A DNA stretch of 45,117 nt from Streptomyces sp. AW19M42 (GCA_000470535.1 CBRG010000158.1:1-45117), one strand, 5' to 3'. Numbered from the stretch's first letter, positions 24,925 to 33,801 are shown. Translations and numbers: made by a program. Notes: generated by a model from the letters alone, not told the origin.

Positions 24925-24972
24925 CACCACAATCACCCAGTCGGGGATATTTATCTCCGAGAGATTGTGGTG
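24925..24972. promoter_or_regulatory. Nested dyad in the divergent regulator/HATPase intergenic region
   Basis: Outer perfect arms CACCACAATC (24925-24934) and GATTGTGGTG (24963-24972) enclose inner arms CGGGGATA (24942-24949) and TATCTCCG (24952-24959), which pair with one mismatch. The AT-rich centre GGATATTTATCT could contain a -10. A position between two divergent regulatory genes suggests an operator for the Scr1-type protein or another developmental regulator. Confidence 0.6.
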
Positions 24973-25104
24973 CGGTCGCAGACTCGCTACGTTCGGCACC
25001 ACGCCGCTCACACAGCGGCACCGCCCGGCGGAAGTGCACCGCCCTGCCCTGCTCAGGATCAGGACCGGCATCGCCACCGCCCCCTCACCGAGAGGCACGC
25101 GTCC

Positions 25105-25614
25105 ATGACCGCAGCCCAGGAGAAGGCCCCCGTTCCCGAGCCCGTCCTCCAGGAGGACCGGCTCGACTACACGCCCACCGCGCGCAGCGTCCACCTCTGC
25201 CGGCGCCGGGCCGTGCGGTTGGTGTCCGAGTGGGGGTACCCCAACCACGTCGCGGAAGTCGCTCTGCTGGTCAGCGAGTTGGCGACCAACGCCTTGCTGC
25301 ACGGCTCCGTGCGCGGGCGGCTCCTCCGCGTGCACCTCATCCTCACGGCCACCGCCCTCCGCATCGAGGTCAGCGACCCGCGCGGCGAGCGGTTGCCCGC
25401 GGTGCGCGAGGCGCAGGACGACGACTGCTACGGGCGCGGGCTGCTCATCGTCGACCGGCTCGCCGACCGCTGGGGCGTCGAACCTCGCACCGTCGGCAAG
25501 ACGGTCTTCGCCGAACTCGCCCTGCACAGGCGGGCGGACATGGCAGTGGGCCCGCGCGCACTTCGCGCGGGCCCACCTGACACACCTGTCTCCGGGGCGG
25601 CTACGCCCAGGTGA
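25105..25614 (+). CDS. HATPase_c ATP-binding protein (RsbW/SpoIIAB-like)
   Basis: 169 aa from ATG 25105; the open frame further up is intergenic. The GHKL ATP-binding boxes are seen: N box LLVSELATNALLHG (about 54-67), the G1-like SDPRGERLP (about 90-98) and the G2 box GRGLLIVDRLADRWG (about 111-125). Such single-domain ATPases act as anti-sigma/kinase switches and commonly accompany DUF397 and Scr1-type genes in Streptomyces. The last 25 codons overlap a terminator hairpin, and the stop runs 14 nt past the convergent bkdC stop. Confidence 0.87.
   Translation: MTAAQEKAPVPEPVLQEDRLDYTPTARSVHLCRRRAVRLVSEWGYPNHVAEVALLVSELATNALLHGSVRGRLLRVHLILTATALRIEVSDPRGERLPAVREAQDDDCYGRGLLIVDRLADRWGVEPRTVGKTVFAELALHRRADMAVGPRALRAGPPDTPVSGAATPR
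25546..25576. terminator. Hairpin inside the 3' end of the HATPase gene
   Basis: Perfect 13-bp arms GTGGGCCCGCGCG (25546-25558) and CGCGCGGGCCCAC (25564-25576) with a 5-nt loop. It sits where the HATPase and bkdC transcripts converge and could terminate the bkd operon. Confidence 0.6.
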
Positions 25615-27037
25615 TCAGCCGCTTCGGCTGTTCCAGGATCGCGGCGACGTCCGCCAGCACCTTCGAGCCGAGCTCGCCGTCGACCAGGCGGTGGTCGAAG
25701 GAGAGGGCCAGCGTGGTGACCTGGCGGGGCTTCACCTTGCCCTTGTGGACCCACGGCTGGAGCTTGATCGCGCCGACCGCGAGGATCGCGGACTCGCCGG
25801 GGTTGAGGATCGGCGTGCCCGTGTCGACGCCGAAGACGCCGACGTTGGTGATGGTCACCGTGCCACCCGCCATCGCCGCCGGGGACGTCTTGCCCTCGCG
25901 GGCGGTGGAGACCAGCTCGCCCAGGGACGCGGCCAGTTGCGGGAGCGTCTGCTCGTGCGCGTCCTTGATGTTCGGCACGATCAGTCCGCGCGGGGTGGCC
26001 GCCGCGATGCCCAGGTTCACGTAGTGCTTCTGCACGATCTCCTGGTTCGCCTCGTCCCAGGCGGCGTTGACCCCGGGGTGGCGCTTGATCGCGACCAGCA
26101 GGGCCTTGGCGATGATCAGGAGCGGATTGACCCGCACCCCGGCCATCTCCTTGTCCTCCTTCAGCTCCGCGACCAGCTTCATCGTGCGCGTCACGTCGAC
26201 CGTCACGAACTCGGTGACGTGCGGCGCGGTGAACGCGCTGCCGACCATCGCCTGCGCGATGGCCTTCCGTACGCCCTTGACGGGGATACGCGTCTCGCGC
26301 GCACCCGTCGAGGCGACCACGGCCGGGGCCGAGGACGGGGCCGGGGCAGAAGCAGGCGCCGGGATCTGCACCGGCTCGGGGGCCGGGGCCGGGGCCGCCG
26401 CCGCGTGCACGTCCTCGCGGGTGATGACGCCGCCCTCGCCGGTCGGGCTGACCGTCGCGAGGTCGATGCCCAGGTCCTTCGCCAGCTTCCGCACCGGAGG
26501 CTTCGCGAGCGGGCGGGTCTCGGGCACGACGGCGCCCGTGCCGTGCCCGTTCATCTCGCCCTGGATCGCGGCAGCCGCCGGGGACACAGCGGCGGGCGGA
26601 CCGGTCTCGGCGCCCTTGCGGGCGCGCCGCTTCGTGGAGGACTCGGCCACCCCGTAGCCGACCAGGACCGGGGTACGGCCCTTGGGCGCCTCGGCCTCCG
26701 GCTCGGCGGCGGGCGCGGGGGCCTCAGCCGCGGGGGCCGGGTCCGGAGCCGCGTCACCGCTGCCCGGTGCCACGTCCACGACGATGATCACCTGGCCGAC
26801 GTCCACGGTCGTGCCCTCGCCGAAGCGCAGCTCGTGCACCACTCCGTCGAACGGGATCGGCAGCTCGACGGCCGCCTTCGCCGTCTCGACCTCGCAGACG
26901 ACCTGGCCGTCGGTGACGGTGTCGCCGGGCTGGACGAACCACTTGAGGATCTCGGCCTCGGTCAGTCCCTCGCCCACGTCGGGCATCTTGAACTCACGGA
27001 AGCGCGCGGCGTTCGTAGTTTCGGTCATCGTTGTCAC
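25601..27037 (-). CDS. bkdC: Branched-chain alpha-keto acid dehydrogenase E2 (dihydrolipoamide acyltransferase)
   Basis: 478 aa from GTG 27037, with GAGGA 7 nt upstream; ATG 27028, three codons later, is the alternative. Domains: lipoyl domain (about 15-90) with the lipoylated Lys54 in CEVETAKAAVELP; an Ala/Pro/Glu linker; the E1/E3-binding domain (about 185-225, PPVRKLAKDLGIDL with TGEGGVITREDV); and the catalytic acyltransferase domain ending with SFDHRLVDGELG, the DHRxxDG motif. It transfers branched acyl groups to CoA, supplying isobutyryl-, isovaleryl- and 2-methylbutyryl-CoA starters for fatty acids and polyketides. It follows bkdB by 10 nt. Confidence 0.9.
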   Translation of the reverse strand: MTTMTETTNAARFREFKMPDVGEGLTEAEILKWFVQPGDTVTDGQVVCEVETAKAAVELPIPFDGVVHELRFGEGTTVDVGQVIIVVDVAPGSGDAAPDPAPAAEAPAPAAEPEAEAPKGRTPVLVGYGVAESSTKRRARKGAETGPPAAVSPAAAAIQGEMNGHGTGAVVPETRPLAKPPVRKLAKDLGIDLATVSPTGEGGVITREDVHAAAAPAPAPEPVQIPAPASAPAPSSAPAVVASTGARETRIPVKGVRKAIAQAMVGSAFTAPHVTEFVTVDVTRTMKLVAELKEDKEMAGVRVNPLLIIAKALLVAIKRHPGVNAAWDEANQEIVQKHYVNLGIAAATPRGLIVPNIKDAHEQTLPQLAASLGELVSTAREGKTSPAAMAGGTVTITNVGVFGVDTGTPILNPGESAILAVGAIKLQPWVHKGKVKPRQVTTLALSFDHRLVDGELGSKVLADVAAILEQPKRLITWA

Positions 27038-27047
27038 GCCCCAGTCC

Positions 27048-28028
27048 TCAGTACGCCAGCGAGCGGTCGACGGCGTCGAGCACACGGTCCAGACCCGGCA
27101 GGTACTCGTCCTCCAGCCGGGCCGGCGGGTACGGCACGTGGTAGCCGCCGACCCGCAGCACGGGTGCCTCCAGGTGGTAGAAGCACCGCTCCGTGACGCG
27201 GGCGGCGATCTCCGCGCCGGAGCCGTAGAACACCGGCGCCTCGTGCACCACGACCAGGCGGCGGGTCTTCTCGACGGAGGTCTGGATGGCGTCGAAGTCG
27301 ATCGGGGACATCGAGCGCAGGTCCACGACCTCGACCGACTTGCCCTCCTCCTGCGCGGCCGCGGCGGCCTCCAGGCAGACCTTCACCATCGGGCCGTACG
27401 CCACGAGCGTGAGGTCCGTGCCGGTGCGGGCGACGGAGGCGCGGTGCAGCTGGCCGGGGATGGACTCGGTGTCCAGCTCCCCCTTGTCCCAGTAGCGGCG
27501 CTTCGGCTCGAAGAAGATGACCGGGTCGTCGCTCTGCACGGCCTGCTGCATCATCCAGTACGCGTCGGACGCGTTGGACGGGGAGACCACCTTCAGGCCC
27601 GCGACGTGCGCGAACAGCGCCTCGGGCGACTCGCTGTGGTGCTCCACCGCGCCGATGCCGCCGCCGTAGGGAATCCGCACGACGACCGGGAGCTTGATCT
27701 TGCCGAGCGAGCGGGCGTGCATCTTCGCGAGCTGCGTGACGATCTGGTCGTACGCGGGGAAGACGAAGCCGTCGAACTGGATCTCCACGATCGGCCGGTA
27801 GCCGCGCAGCGCCAGGCCGATCGCCGTACCGACGATGCCGGACTCCGCGAGCGGGGTGTCGATGACGCGGCCCTCGCCGAAGTCCTTCTGGAGGCCGTCG
27901 GTGATCCGGAAGACGCCGCCGAGCTTTCCGACGTCCTCACCCATGATGAGGACCTTGGGGTCGGTGTCGAGGGCCTTGCGCAGCGACTCGTTGAGCGCCT
28001 TCGCGATGGACATCTTTTCCATGGCCAT
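27048..28028 (-). CDS. bkdB: Branched-chain alpha-keto acid dehydrogenase E1 beta subunit
   Basis: 326 aa, normal length. Residues 1-180 form the pyrimidine-binding transketolase domain (LIMGEDVGKLGGVFRIT, RVIDTPLAESGIVGTAIGLAL, EIQFDGFVFPAYDQI). The C-terminal transketolase domain follows (DLTLVAYGPMV, VEVVDLRSMSPIDFDAI). The late AYPxAxxEDxYLP-like PYPPARLEDEYLPG closes the protein. It forms the alpha2beta2 ThDP decarboxylase with BkdA. ATG 28028 lies 2 nt after the bkdA stop; a second in-frame ATG is at 28022. Confidence 0.9.
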   Translation of the reverse strand: MAMEKMSIAKALNESLRKALDTDPKVLIMGEDVGKLGGVFRITDGLQKDFGEGRVIDTPLAESGIVGTAIGLALRGYRPIVEIQFDGFVFPAYDQIVTQLAKMHARSLGKIKLPVVVRIPYGGGIGAVEHHSESPEALFAHVAGLKVVSPSNASDAYWMMQQAVQSDDPVIFFEPKRRYWDKGELDTESIPGQLHRASVARTGTDLTLVAYGPMVKVCLEAAAAAQEEGKSVEVVDLRSMSPIDFDAIQTSVEKTRRLVVVHEAPVFYGSGAEIAARVTERCFYHLEAPVLRVGGYHVPYPPARLEDEYLPGLDRVLDAVDRSLAY

Positions 28029-28030
28029 GG

Positions 28031-29194
28031 CTACTTGCCCTCCTCGGCGAACGATGCCTGGTAGGCGGCGAACTGGGCGCGCTCCTCGTCGACGAGGGCG
28101 CTCCCGTCGGCGTAGGCGTGGTCGAAGATCGCCATCCGGTCCGGTTGCGGCATGGACCGTACCGCCTCGCGCACCCGCTTGCCGAGGGTCTCGCTCTCCT
28201 CGTCGAGGGCGGTGAAGTACGCCTCGTCGGCGGCGCCCTCGTTCTCCAGGTAGGTGCGCAGGCGCAGGATCGGGTCCTTGGCCTCCCAGGAGGCGCGCTC
28301 CTCGTCGGCCCGGTACTTCGTCGGGTCGTCGGAGGTGGTGTGCGCGCCCATCCGGTAGGTGAACGCCTCCACCAGGGTGGGGCCCTCGCCGCGGCGGGCG
28401 CGCTCCAAGGCGGACCGGGTCACGGCCAGGCAGGCAAGTACGTCGTTGCCGTCGACCCGGACGCCGGGGAAGCCGAAGCCCTGGGCACGCTGGTAGAGCG
28501 GCACCCGGGTCTGCTTCTCGGTCGGCTCCGAGATCGCCCACTGGTTGTTCTGGCAGAAGAACACGACCGGCGCGTTGTAGACCGCGGAGAAGGTGAACGC
28601 CTCGGCGACGTCGCCCTGGCTGGAGGCACCGTCACCGAAGTACGCGATCACGGCCGAGTCCGCGCCGTCCTTGGCGACGCCCATGGCGTAGCCGGTGGCG
28701 TGCAGCGTCTGCGAGCCGATGACGATCGTGTAGAGGTGGAAGTTGTTGGTGTTCGGGTCCCAGCCGCCGTGGTTCACACCGCGGAACATCCCGAGCAGAT
28801 TGGTCGGGTCGACGCCCCGGCACCAGGCCACGCCGTGCTCGCGGTAGGTCGGGAAGACGTAGTCGTCGTCGTGCAGGGCACGGCCGGAGCCGATCTGGGC
28901 GGCCTCCTGGCCCAGCAGGGAGGCCCACAGGCCCAGCTCGCCCTGGCGCTGGAGGGCGGTGGCCTCCGCGTCGAAGCGGCGGGTGAGGACCATGTCCCGG
29001 TACAGGCCGCGCAGCTCGTCCGCGCTCAGGTCGATCGAGTAGTCCGGGTGCTCGACGCGCTCGCCCTCGGGCGTCAGCAGCTGTACGAGTTCGGGTCCGG
29101 AACTCATGGGTGTCTTCGCGGGCGTCTTCGCGGCGCTGGTCCGCTTGCTGCTGCGTCGCGGTTTACGCGCGGCAGCAGTGCTCTCCACGGTCAC
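28031..29194 (-). CDS. bkdA: Branched-chain alpha-keto acid dehydrogenase E1 alpha subunit
   Basis: 387 aa. A basic, Lys/Ala/Thr-rich N-terminal extension (1-33) precedes the E1 alpha fold. The thiamine-diphosphate motif runs from GDGASSQGD (187-195) to NN (216-217), and phosphorylation-loop-like TYRMGAHTTSDDPTKYR follows. It decarboxylates the 2-keto acids of Val, Leu and Ile. I prefer the branched-chain over the pyruvate assignment because the operon is E1a-E1b-E2 without E3 and matches the Streptomyces bkd order. GTG 29194 opens a 322-bp divergent regulatory gap. Confidence 0.88.
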   Translation of the reverse strand: MTVESTAAARKPRRSSKRTSAAKTPAKTPMSSGPELVQLLTPEGERVEHPDYSIDLSADELRGLYRDMVLTRRFDAEATALQRQGELGLWASLLGQEAAQIGSGRALHDDDYVFPTYREHGVAWCRGVDPTNLLGMFRGVNHGGWDPNTNNFHLYTIVIGSQTLHATGYAMGVAKDGADSAVIAYFGDGASSQGDVAEAFTFSAVYNAPVVFFCQNNQWAISEPTEKQTRVPLYQRAQGFGFPGVRVDGNDVLACLAVTRSALERARRGEGPTLVEAFTYRMGAHTTSDDPTKYRADEERASWEAKDPILRLRTYLENEGAADEAYFTALDEESETLGKRVREAVRSMPQPDRMAIFDHAYADGSALVDEERAQFAAYQASFAEEGK

Positions 29195-29516
29195 GTGCGT
29201 GCTCCTCCGTCGGTCCGGCCCCCGGGGTCTGCCGGGAGACCAGTGCGGCTCGCCTGTGTCCGTACCCGTGCACGGGGTGGGTGCCGCTCGGTCCGGGAAC
29301 AGGCGTGACAGGTGCCCCGGCGAGCGCCCTGTTGTTAGGCACGTTACCCAGTGCCTCGCGTAACTGCGAAACCCTGTCTGACCTGCGATTTTGCTTGGAT
29401 ATCCAAGTAAATCGAGGAATTCGGGAACTCTCGCTGGTCACAGCACTGGTAACAGCCTTGCAGGCTGCCGGAACAACGGCACGTTATCCCGCCGGACAGC
29501 GGCAGGGAAGGGGGGA
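29195..29516. promoter_or_regulatory. Divergent bkdA/response-regulator control region
   Basis: No gene is seen. It contains GTTAC/GTAAC (29343-29364) and AGGCAC/GTGCCT (29337-29356) interleaved dyads on the bkdA side, the perfect palindrome CTTGGATATCCAAG at 29394-29407, and a direct repeat CTGGTCACAGC/CTGGTAACAGC (29434-29456, period 12) on the response-regulator side. These are plausible binding sites for at least two regulators. Confidence 0.5.
29394..29407. promoter_or_regulatory. Perfect 14-bp palindrome CTTGGATATCCAAG
   Basis: AT-richer than its surroundings and roughly midway between two divergent genes. The form is typical of a dimeric regulator site; the cognate protein is unknown. 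Confidence 0.5.
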
Positions 29517-30194
29517 GTGTGTGAGACTGCGTTTGTGCGCAAAGAAGGAAAAATCACGGTTTTTCTGCTGGATGACCATGAAGTCGTCCGCCGCGGAGTT
29601 CATGAGCTGCTCTCGGTGGAGGACGATATCGAGGTGGTCGGTGAGGCCGGTACGGCCCAGGACGCGCTGGTCCGCATCCCCGCTACCCGGCCCGATGTCG
29701 CCGTCCTCGACGTACGGCTGCCGGACGGCAGCGGGGTGGAGGTCTGCCGGGAGATCCGGTCCCGGGACGAGTCCATCAACTGCCTGATGCTGACCTCGTA
29801 CGCCGATGACGAGGCGCTTTTCGACGCGATCATGGCGGGCGCCTCCGGATACGTACTGAAGGCGATCCGGGGCAACGAGCTGCTGAACGCCGTACGGGAC
29901 GTGGCGGCCGGGAAGTCGCTGCTCGATCCGGTGGCCACCGCGCGGGTGCTGGAGCGGCTGCGCGACGGCAGGAAGGGCCGCGGCGACGACAAACTCGCGG
30001 GCCTGACCGAACAGGAACGCAAGATCCTGGATCTGATCGGTGAGGGGCTGACGAACCGGGTGATCGGGGAACGGCTGCATCTCGCGGAGAAGACGATCAA
30101 GAACTACGTCTCCAGCCTGCTCTCCAAACTCGGCATGGAGCGCCGCTCGCAGGCCGCCGCCTATGTCGCCCGGCTCCAGGCGGAGAAGCGCTGA
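29517..30194 (+). CDS. NarL/FixJ family response regulator (DevR-like)
   Basis: 225 aa from GTG 29517, with AGGGAAGG about 5 nt upstream; GTG 29535 is a later option lacking a ribosome-binding site. The receiver domain (about 13-130) has the acidic pair Asp19-Asp20, phosphoacceptor Asp65 in VAVLDVRLPDG, the Thr/Ser in LMLTSYAD and the Lys in YVLKAIRG. The LuxR-type HTH is at about 160-218 (LTEQERKILDLIGEG, EKTIKNYVSSLLSKLGM). No histidine kinase gene is adjacent, so it is an orphan in this window and may listen to a distant kinase. It diverges from bkdA. Confidence 0.9.
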   Translation: MCETAFVRKEGKITVFLLDDHEVVRRGVHELLSVEDDIEVVGEAGTAQDALVRIPATRPDVAVLDVRLPDGSGVEVCREIRSRDESINCLMLTSYADDEALFDAIMAGASGYVLKAIRGNELLNAVRDVAAGKSLLDPVATARVLERLRDGRKGRGDDKLAGLTEQERKILDLIGEGLTNRVIGERLHLAEKTIKNYVSSLLSKLGMERRSQAAAYVARLQAEKR

Positions 30195-30294
30195 GCCGTA
30201 AGTGGCCCAGGGAGCCGATTCGGGACTTTGGTCCCCCGGCACCCGGGGCTGCGGCCTCTTATCGCGTGCACCCCGGTCACGCACAGTGGAGGTC

Positions 30295-30729
30295 ATGTCC
30301 ACCGAGGAACTCCACGCAATCGACCTGCTCGGCCGGGTCCCCTACGGCCGGCTGGCGACGAGCATGCGCGCTCTTCCCTTCCTGACGGTGGCCCGCCACA
30401 TCGTGTCCGACGGCCGGGTGGTCCTGCGGATGCACGGCGGCCTCGGCTACCACGACGCCTGCAACGGCACCGTCGTCGCGTACGGGGCGGACAACTTCAA
30501 CGTGGCGGCCGCGGTCGGCAGCCGGGATCTGTGGTCCGTGGAGTTCACCGGGCCCGCGCAGACCGTCGAGCCGACGTGCGCCCAGCGGGAGCTCTTCGGC
30601 CCCGCCCCCATCGAGGTGAACGGGGAGCCCTTCACCCCGGCTTTCCTCCGGCTCGACCCGCGTTTCGTCCATGTGCACACTCTGGACTTCCACGCAACTC
30701 GCCACAGCCTGCAACACAGCGTGATCTAA
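30295..30729 (+). CDS. Pyridoxamine 5'-phosphate oxidase-like flavin-binding split-barrel protein
   Basis: 144 aa from ATG 30295, with GTGGAGG 3-9 nt upstream. The sequence has the split-barrel start LLGRVPYGRLATSMRALPFLTVARHIV, the cofactor-side VLRMHGGLGYHDACNGTVVAYGADNF and a second half ending FVHVHTLDFHATRHSL. This is the actinobacterial PNPOx-like family, which binds FMN, F420 or haem; the cofactor cannot be chosen from sequence. No vitamin B6 gene is nearby, so I do not infer true PdxH activity. It lies 10 bp before the APH-type kinase gene. Confidence 0.82.
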   Translation: MSTEELHAIDLLGRVPYGRLATSMRALPFLTVARHIVSDGRVVLRMHGGLGYHDACNGTVVAYGADNFNVAAAVGSRDLWSVEFTGPAQTVEPTCAQRELFGPAPIEVNGEPFTPAFLRLDPRFVHVHTLDFHATRHSLQHSVI

Positions 30730-30739
30730 CATCTGGCGA

Positions 30740-31783
30740 GTGCCGCGCTCATCTGTAACCCTTACGCCTGTTCCCCCGGTCCGTGAAGTGCTCCGCCGCT
30801 ACCCGCACGCAGGTGAGCCGCTCACCTGCGAACCGCTGGACCAGGGACTGCTCAACCACGGATACCGGGTCTCCACGACCCGGGGTTCCTACTTCCTCAA
30901 GCACCATCTGGACGATTCCACCGGCGACCGCGCCACGATCGTCCGCCAGCACCGGGCCACCCAGCGGCTCCAGTCACTCGGGGTCCCTGTCGCTCCGCCC
31001 ATCAAGGACACCGAGGGCGGCACCGTCACCGAGATCGGCGGCCGCTGCTACGCCCTGCACCCCTGGGTCGACGGGCTGCACCGGGCCGGCGCCCAGCTCA
31101 CCGTGGCCCAGTCGGTACGGCTCGGGGCGCTCCTCGGAGCCGTACACACCGGTCTTGAACAGGTGATGGAGGCGGGCGTGGGGGGCGGCGCGGGCAGACC
31201 GGCCGGTCATGCCAGCCCGGACCCGGCCGACACCTTCGCGCTGATCGACGAGCTGCTGGCCGCCGCCCGTGGCCGGCGGCCCCGGGACTCCTTCGACGAA
31301 CTGGCCGAGCACCGGCTCCTGGAGCGGCGCACTCTGCTGGACCAGCACGCGGACCGCCGGCCGCCCCCGCCCGGGGTGCCGGCGACCGGCTGGGTGCACG
31401 GCGACTTCCACCCGTTGAACGTGCTCTACCGGGGCGCGGAGCCGGTGGCGATCCTCGACTGGGACCGCCTCGGCGTGCAGCCCAGGGCGGAGGAGGCGGT
31501 ACGGGCCGCCGCGATCTTCTTCGTCCAGCCGGCCGGTGAGCTGGAGCTGGCGAAGGTACGGGCCTACGCGCGCGCCTACCGGCGGGCGGCCGGGGCCGGG
31601 GCCGCCGAGCTGGCCGCCGCGGTGCACCGGGTGTGGTGGGAGCGGCTCAACGACTTCTGGATACTGCGCTGGCGCTACTGCCTGAACGACCGAAGGGCCG
31701 ACCCGCAGTTTCCCGCGGTGTCGGCCCTGGCGGTGTGGTGGACCCGTGAGTACGACGCGGTGTGCGAGGCCTTCACGGGGTGA
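30740..31783 (+). CDS. Aminoglycoside phosphotransferase/homoserine-kinase-fold protein
   Basis: 347 aa from GTG 30740. The kinase fold of the APH/choline-kinase family is complete: an N-lobe with GSYFLKHH (nucleotide Lys), the catalytic loop WVHGDFHPLNVLY (about 218-230) with Asp as base and Asn as metal ligand, and the magnesium ILDWDRLG (about 237-244). Homologues phosphorylate small alcohols or amines. The position in conserved core genes argues against a resistance role. Cytosolic. It may share a promoter with the PNPOx-like gene and converges on the kinase at 31816. Confidence 0.85.
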   Translation: MPRSSVTLTPVPPVREVLRRYPHAGEPLTCEPLDQGLLNHGYRVSTTRGSYFLKHHLDDSTGDRATIVRQHRATQRLQSLGVPVAPPIKDTEGGTVTEIGGRCYALHPWVDGLHRAGAQLTVAQSVRLGALLGAVHTGLEQVMEAGVGGGAGRPAGHASPDPADTFALIDELLAAARGRRPRDSFDELAEHRLLERRTLLDQHADRRPPPPGVPATGWVHGDFHPLNVLYRGAEPVAILDWDRLGVQPRAEEAVRAAAIFFVQPAGELELAKVRAYARAYRRAAGAGAAELAAAVHRVWWERLNDFWILRWRYCLNDRRADPQFPAVSALAVWWTREYDAVCEAFTG

Positions 31784-31797
31784 GACGGATGGCGGCT

Positions 31798-31824
31798 ACC
31801 GGGTGCGGTGGCCGTTCACCCGGT
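31798..31824. terminator. Hairpin between convergent APH-type and kinase genes
   Basis: Arms ACCGGGTG (31798-31805) and CACCCGGT (31817-31824) with an 11-nt loop, overlapping the kinase stop. Confidence 0.4.
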
Positions 31825-33461
31825 GGTGCCGACCGCGCCCTCCGCGGTGCCGGTGCTGGCGCCCTCCGCGGTGCCGCCCGGCTCGCCGCCCGCGCCACCG
31901 GCCGGCGTCGTGCCGCCGTCCTGGCCGCCGTTCGTACTGCCGTCGGTCGTCGCGCCGCCCGTGTCGGTGCCCGTGCTGCTGTTGCCGCCGTCCGTCGTCG
32001 TCCCGCCCGCGTCGGTGCTCGCGCCGCCGTCGGTCGTGGTGCCCGAGTCCGTGTCGGACGGGGTCGGCGTGGGAGGCTGGTCGGTTTCGCTCGGGGTGGC
32101 CGACGGGGAGTAGGTGGGCTTGCGCGGCGTCTCCTGCTGATCGCCGGAGGAGTTCCCGGGCTGCTCGGTGTCCTGGGTCTGCTCCTCGGTCGGTGAGGGC
32201 GAACTCTTCGTCGGGGAGGGGGAGCTGGACGTAGGCGTCGGGTCCTTCTTGGGCGTCTCGCCGTCGCCCTTCGTCGCGTTCAGCGCGATGGCGACGCCCG
32301 CGCCGATCGCGATCAGCGCCAGCACGACGAACAGCCACAGCTTGCCGCGGCCCCGGCCGCCGCCGGTCGAGTGGCTGCCGTTGCCGTCGTAGCCGCCGTC
32401 GTCCGGGTTCATCGGCGGCAGGATCGGGCCCTGCGAGGTGTCCCCGTGCTGCGGGTGTCCCATCGCGCGGGTGGCGCCGGTCATCCCCCGGGGCGGGGTG
32501 GCGCCGCCCTCGTTCAGCACGACCGGGCCGGTGTTCCAGGTGCCGGTGTGGCCGCCCTGGACCTGGAGCATCTGCAGGCTGTACTGGACGAGCCCGCGCA
32601 TCTCCTCGGCGCTCTGGAACCGGTCGTCCGGGTCCTTCGCGAGCGAGCGCATGACAAGCCCGTCCAGCTCCGCGGGCACCACGGCGGAGACCTCCGACGG
32701 CGGGACCGGGATGTCCTGAACGTGCTGGTACACGACGGAAAGCGGCGTCTCACCCGTGAACGGGGGCCGCAGCGCGAGGAGTTCGTACAGCAGGCAGCCG
32801 GTCGCGTACAGGTCGGAGCGGTGGTCGACGGCCTTGCCCAGCGCCTGCTCGGGGGAGAGGTACTGCGGCGTGCCCATGACCATGCCGGTCTGGGTCATCG
32901 TCGACTGCGCGCCGTGCAGCGCGCGGGCGATGCCGAAGTCCATCACCTTGACCGCGCCGGAGTGCGTGATGATCACGTTGGCGGGCTTGATGTCCCGGTG
33001 CACGATGCCGTGCTGGTGCGAGTAGGCGAGCGCCTCAAGTACCCCGGAGACAATGATCAACGCCTGCTCCGGCGGCGGCGGCTCGGCGTTGAGCAGCAGG
33101 TCACGGATGGTGTGACCCTCGACGATCTCCATCACGATGTACGGGACGGTCTGCCCGCCCACGGTGTCCTCGCCGGAGTCGTACACCGCCACGACCGCAT
33201 GGTGGTTGAGCCCTGCCACCGACTGGGCCTCGCGCGTGAACCGGGCCTTGGAGACCGGGTCCTCCGCGAGATCGGAGCGCAGCAGCTTCACCGCGACCGT
33301 GCGTCCGAGCCGGACGTCCTCGGCCGCGAAGACCTCGCCATACCGCCCCGGCCGAGCCGGTGGGTCAGCCGGTAACGCCCGTCGCCGACAACACCGCCGA
33401 CGCCCCAGGAGTCGGTGCCATCCGGAACTCCGCCGCCGTTTGCTTCGGGTTCGGGTGCCAT
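31816..33461 (-). pseudogene. Transmembrane Ser/Thr protein kinase with an apparent frameshift
   Basis: From ATG 33461 the minus strand encodes a normal start, a linker and GRYRLTHRLGRGGMA (residues 28-42). One base is then missing near 33335, so EVFAAEDVRLGRTVAVKLL is in the next frame. Restoring one G (GCGGAGGTC for GCGAGGTC) gives a 548-aa kinase with the Lys of VAVKLL, HRDIKPAN, DFGIA, MGTPQYLSPEQ, one TM helix (KLWLFVVLALIAIGAGVAIAL) and a Thr/Ser/Gly/Pro-rich outer tail without PASTA. As read, the glycine-rich ATP loop is broken. It may be a real lesion or a sequencing error. A longer start at 33597 in the downstream frame gives an unlikely Arg-rich N-terminus. Confidence 0.82.
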
Positions 33462-33801
33462 CAGTCCTCGCCGTCGTATCTGTCCGCGCGTCCGCGGTTC
33501 TCACGGTGTCCGAGACCTTTCGTTCGAAAGGCCCCTGCTGCCCTGCTGCATCGCCACGTGTGCATTGCCACGTCACGCTACAGCCTCCGTCGGACACACC
33601 GATTTCGAGAGGGACCGGCCATCCAACCGGCTGGCAAGCCGCCCGCGCAAATTACATCCGGTTCCTGTAACGCTTCCGAGACGCTTCTTGTGCGTAGGGT
33701 CACGGAACGGGCACCTGGCTTGACGTGTCGTACCCCTCGGGCAGACTTGGCCCGTAATACGGATCTTCGCGTGAGTCGCGCGCCCGAGGGGGAAGCAAGT
33801 C
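33462..33801. promoter_or_regulatory. Divergent kinase promoter region
   Basis: A 340-bp gap without a convincing gene. It holds CCTTTCG-TT-CGAAAGG (33516-33531), a near-perfect dyad on the left kinase side, and TTGACG (33720-33725) with CAGACT 16 bp later as a possible promoter for the right-hand kinase. GGGGGAAG ahead of ATG 33802 is its ribosome-binding site. Confidence 0.45.

Noticed and set aside
30740..31783. Aminoglycoside resistance gene
   Set aside because: The fold is shared with many metabolite kinases. The chromosomal core context and lack of mobility signs do not support a resistance call.
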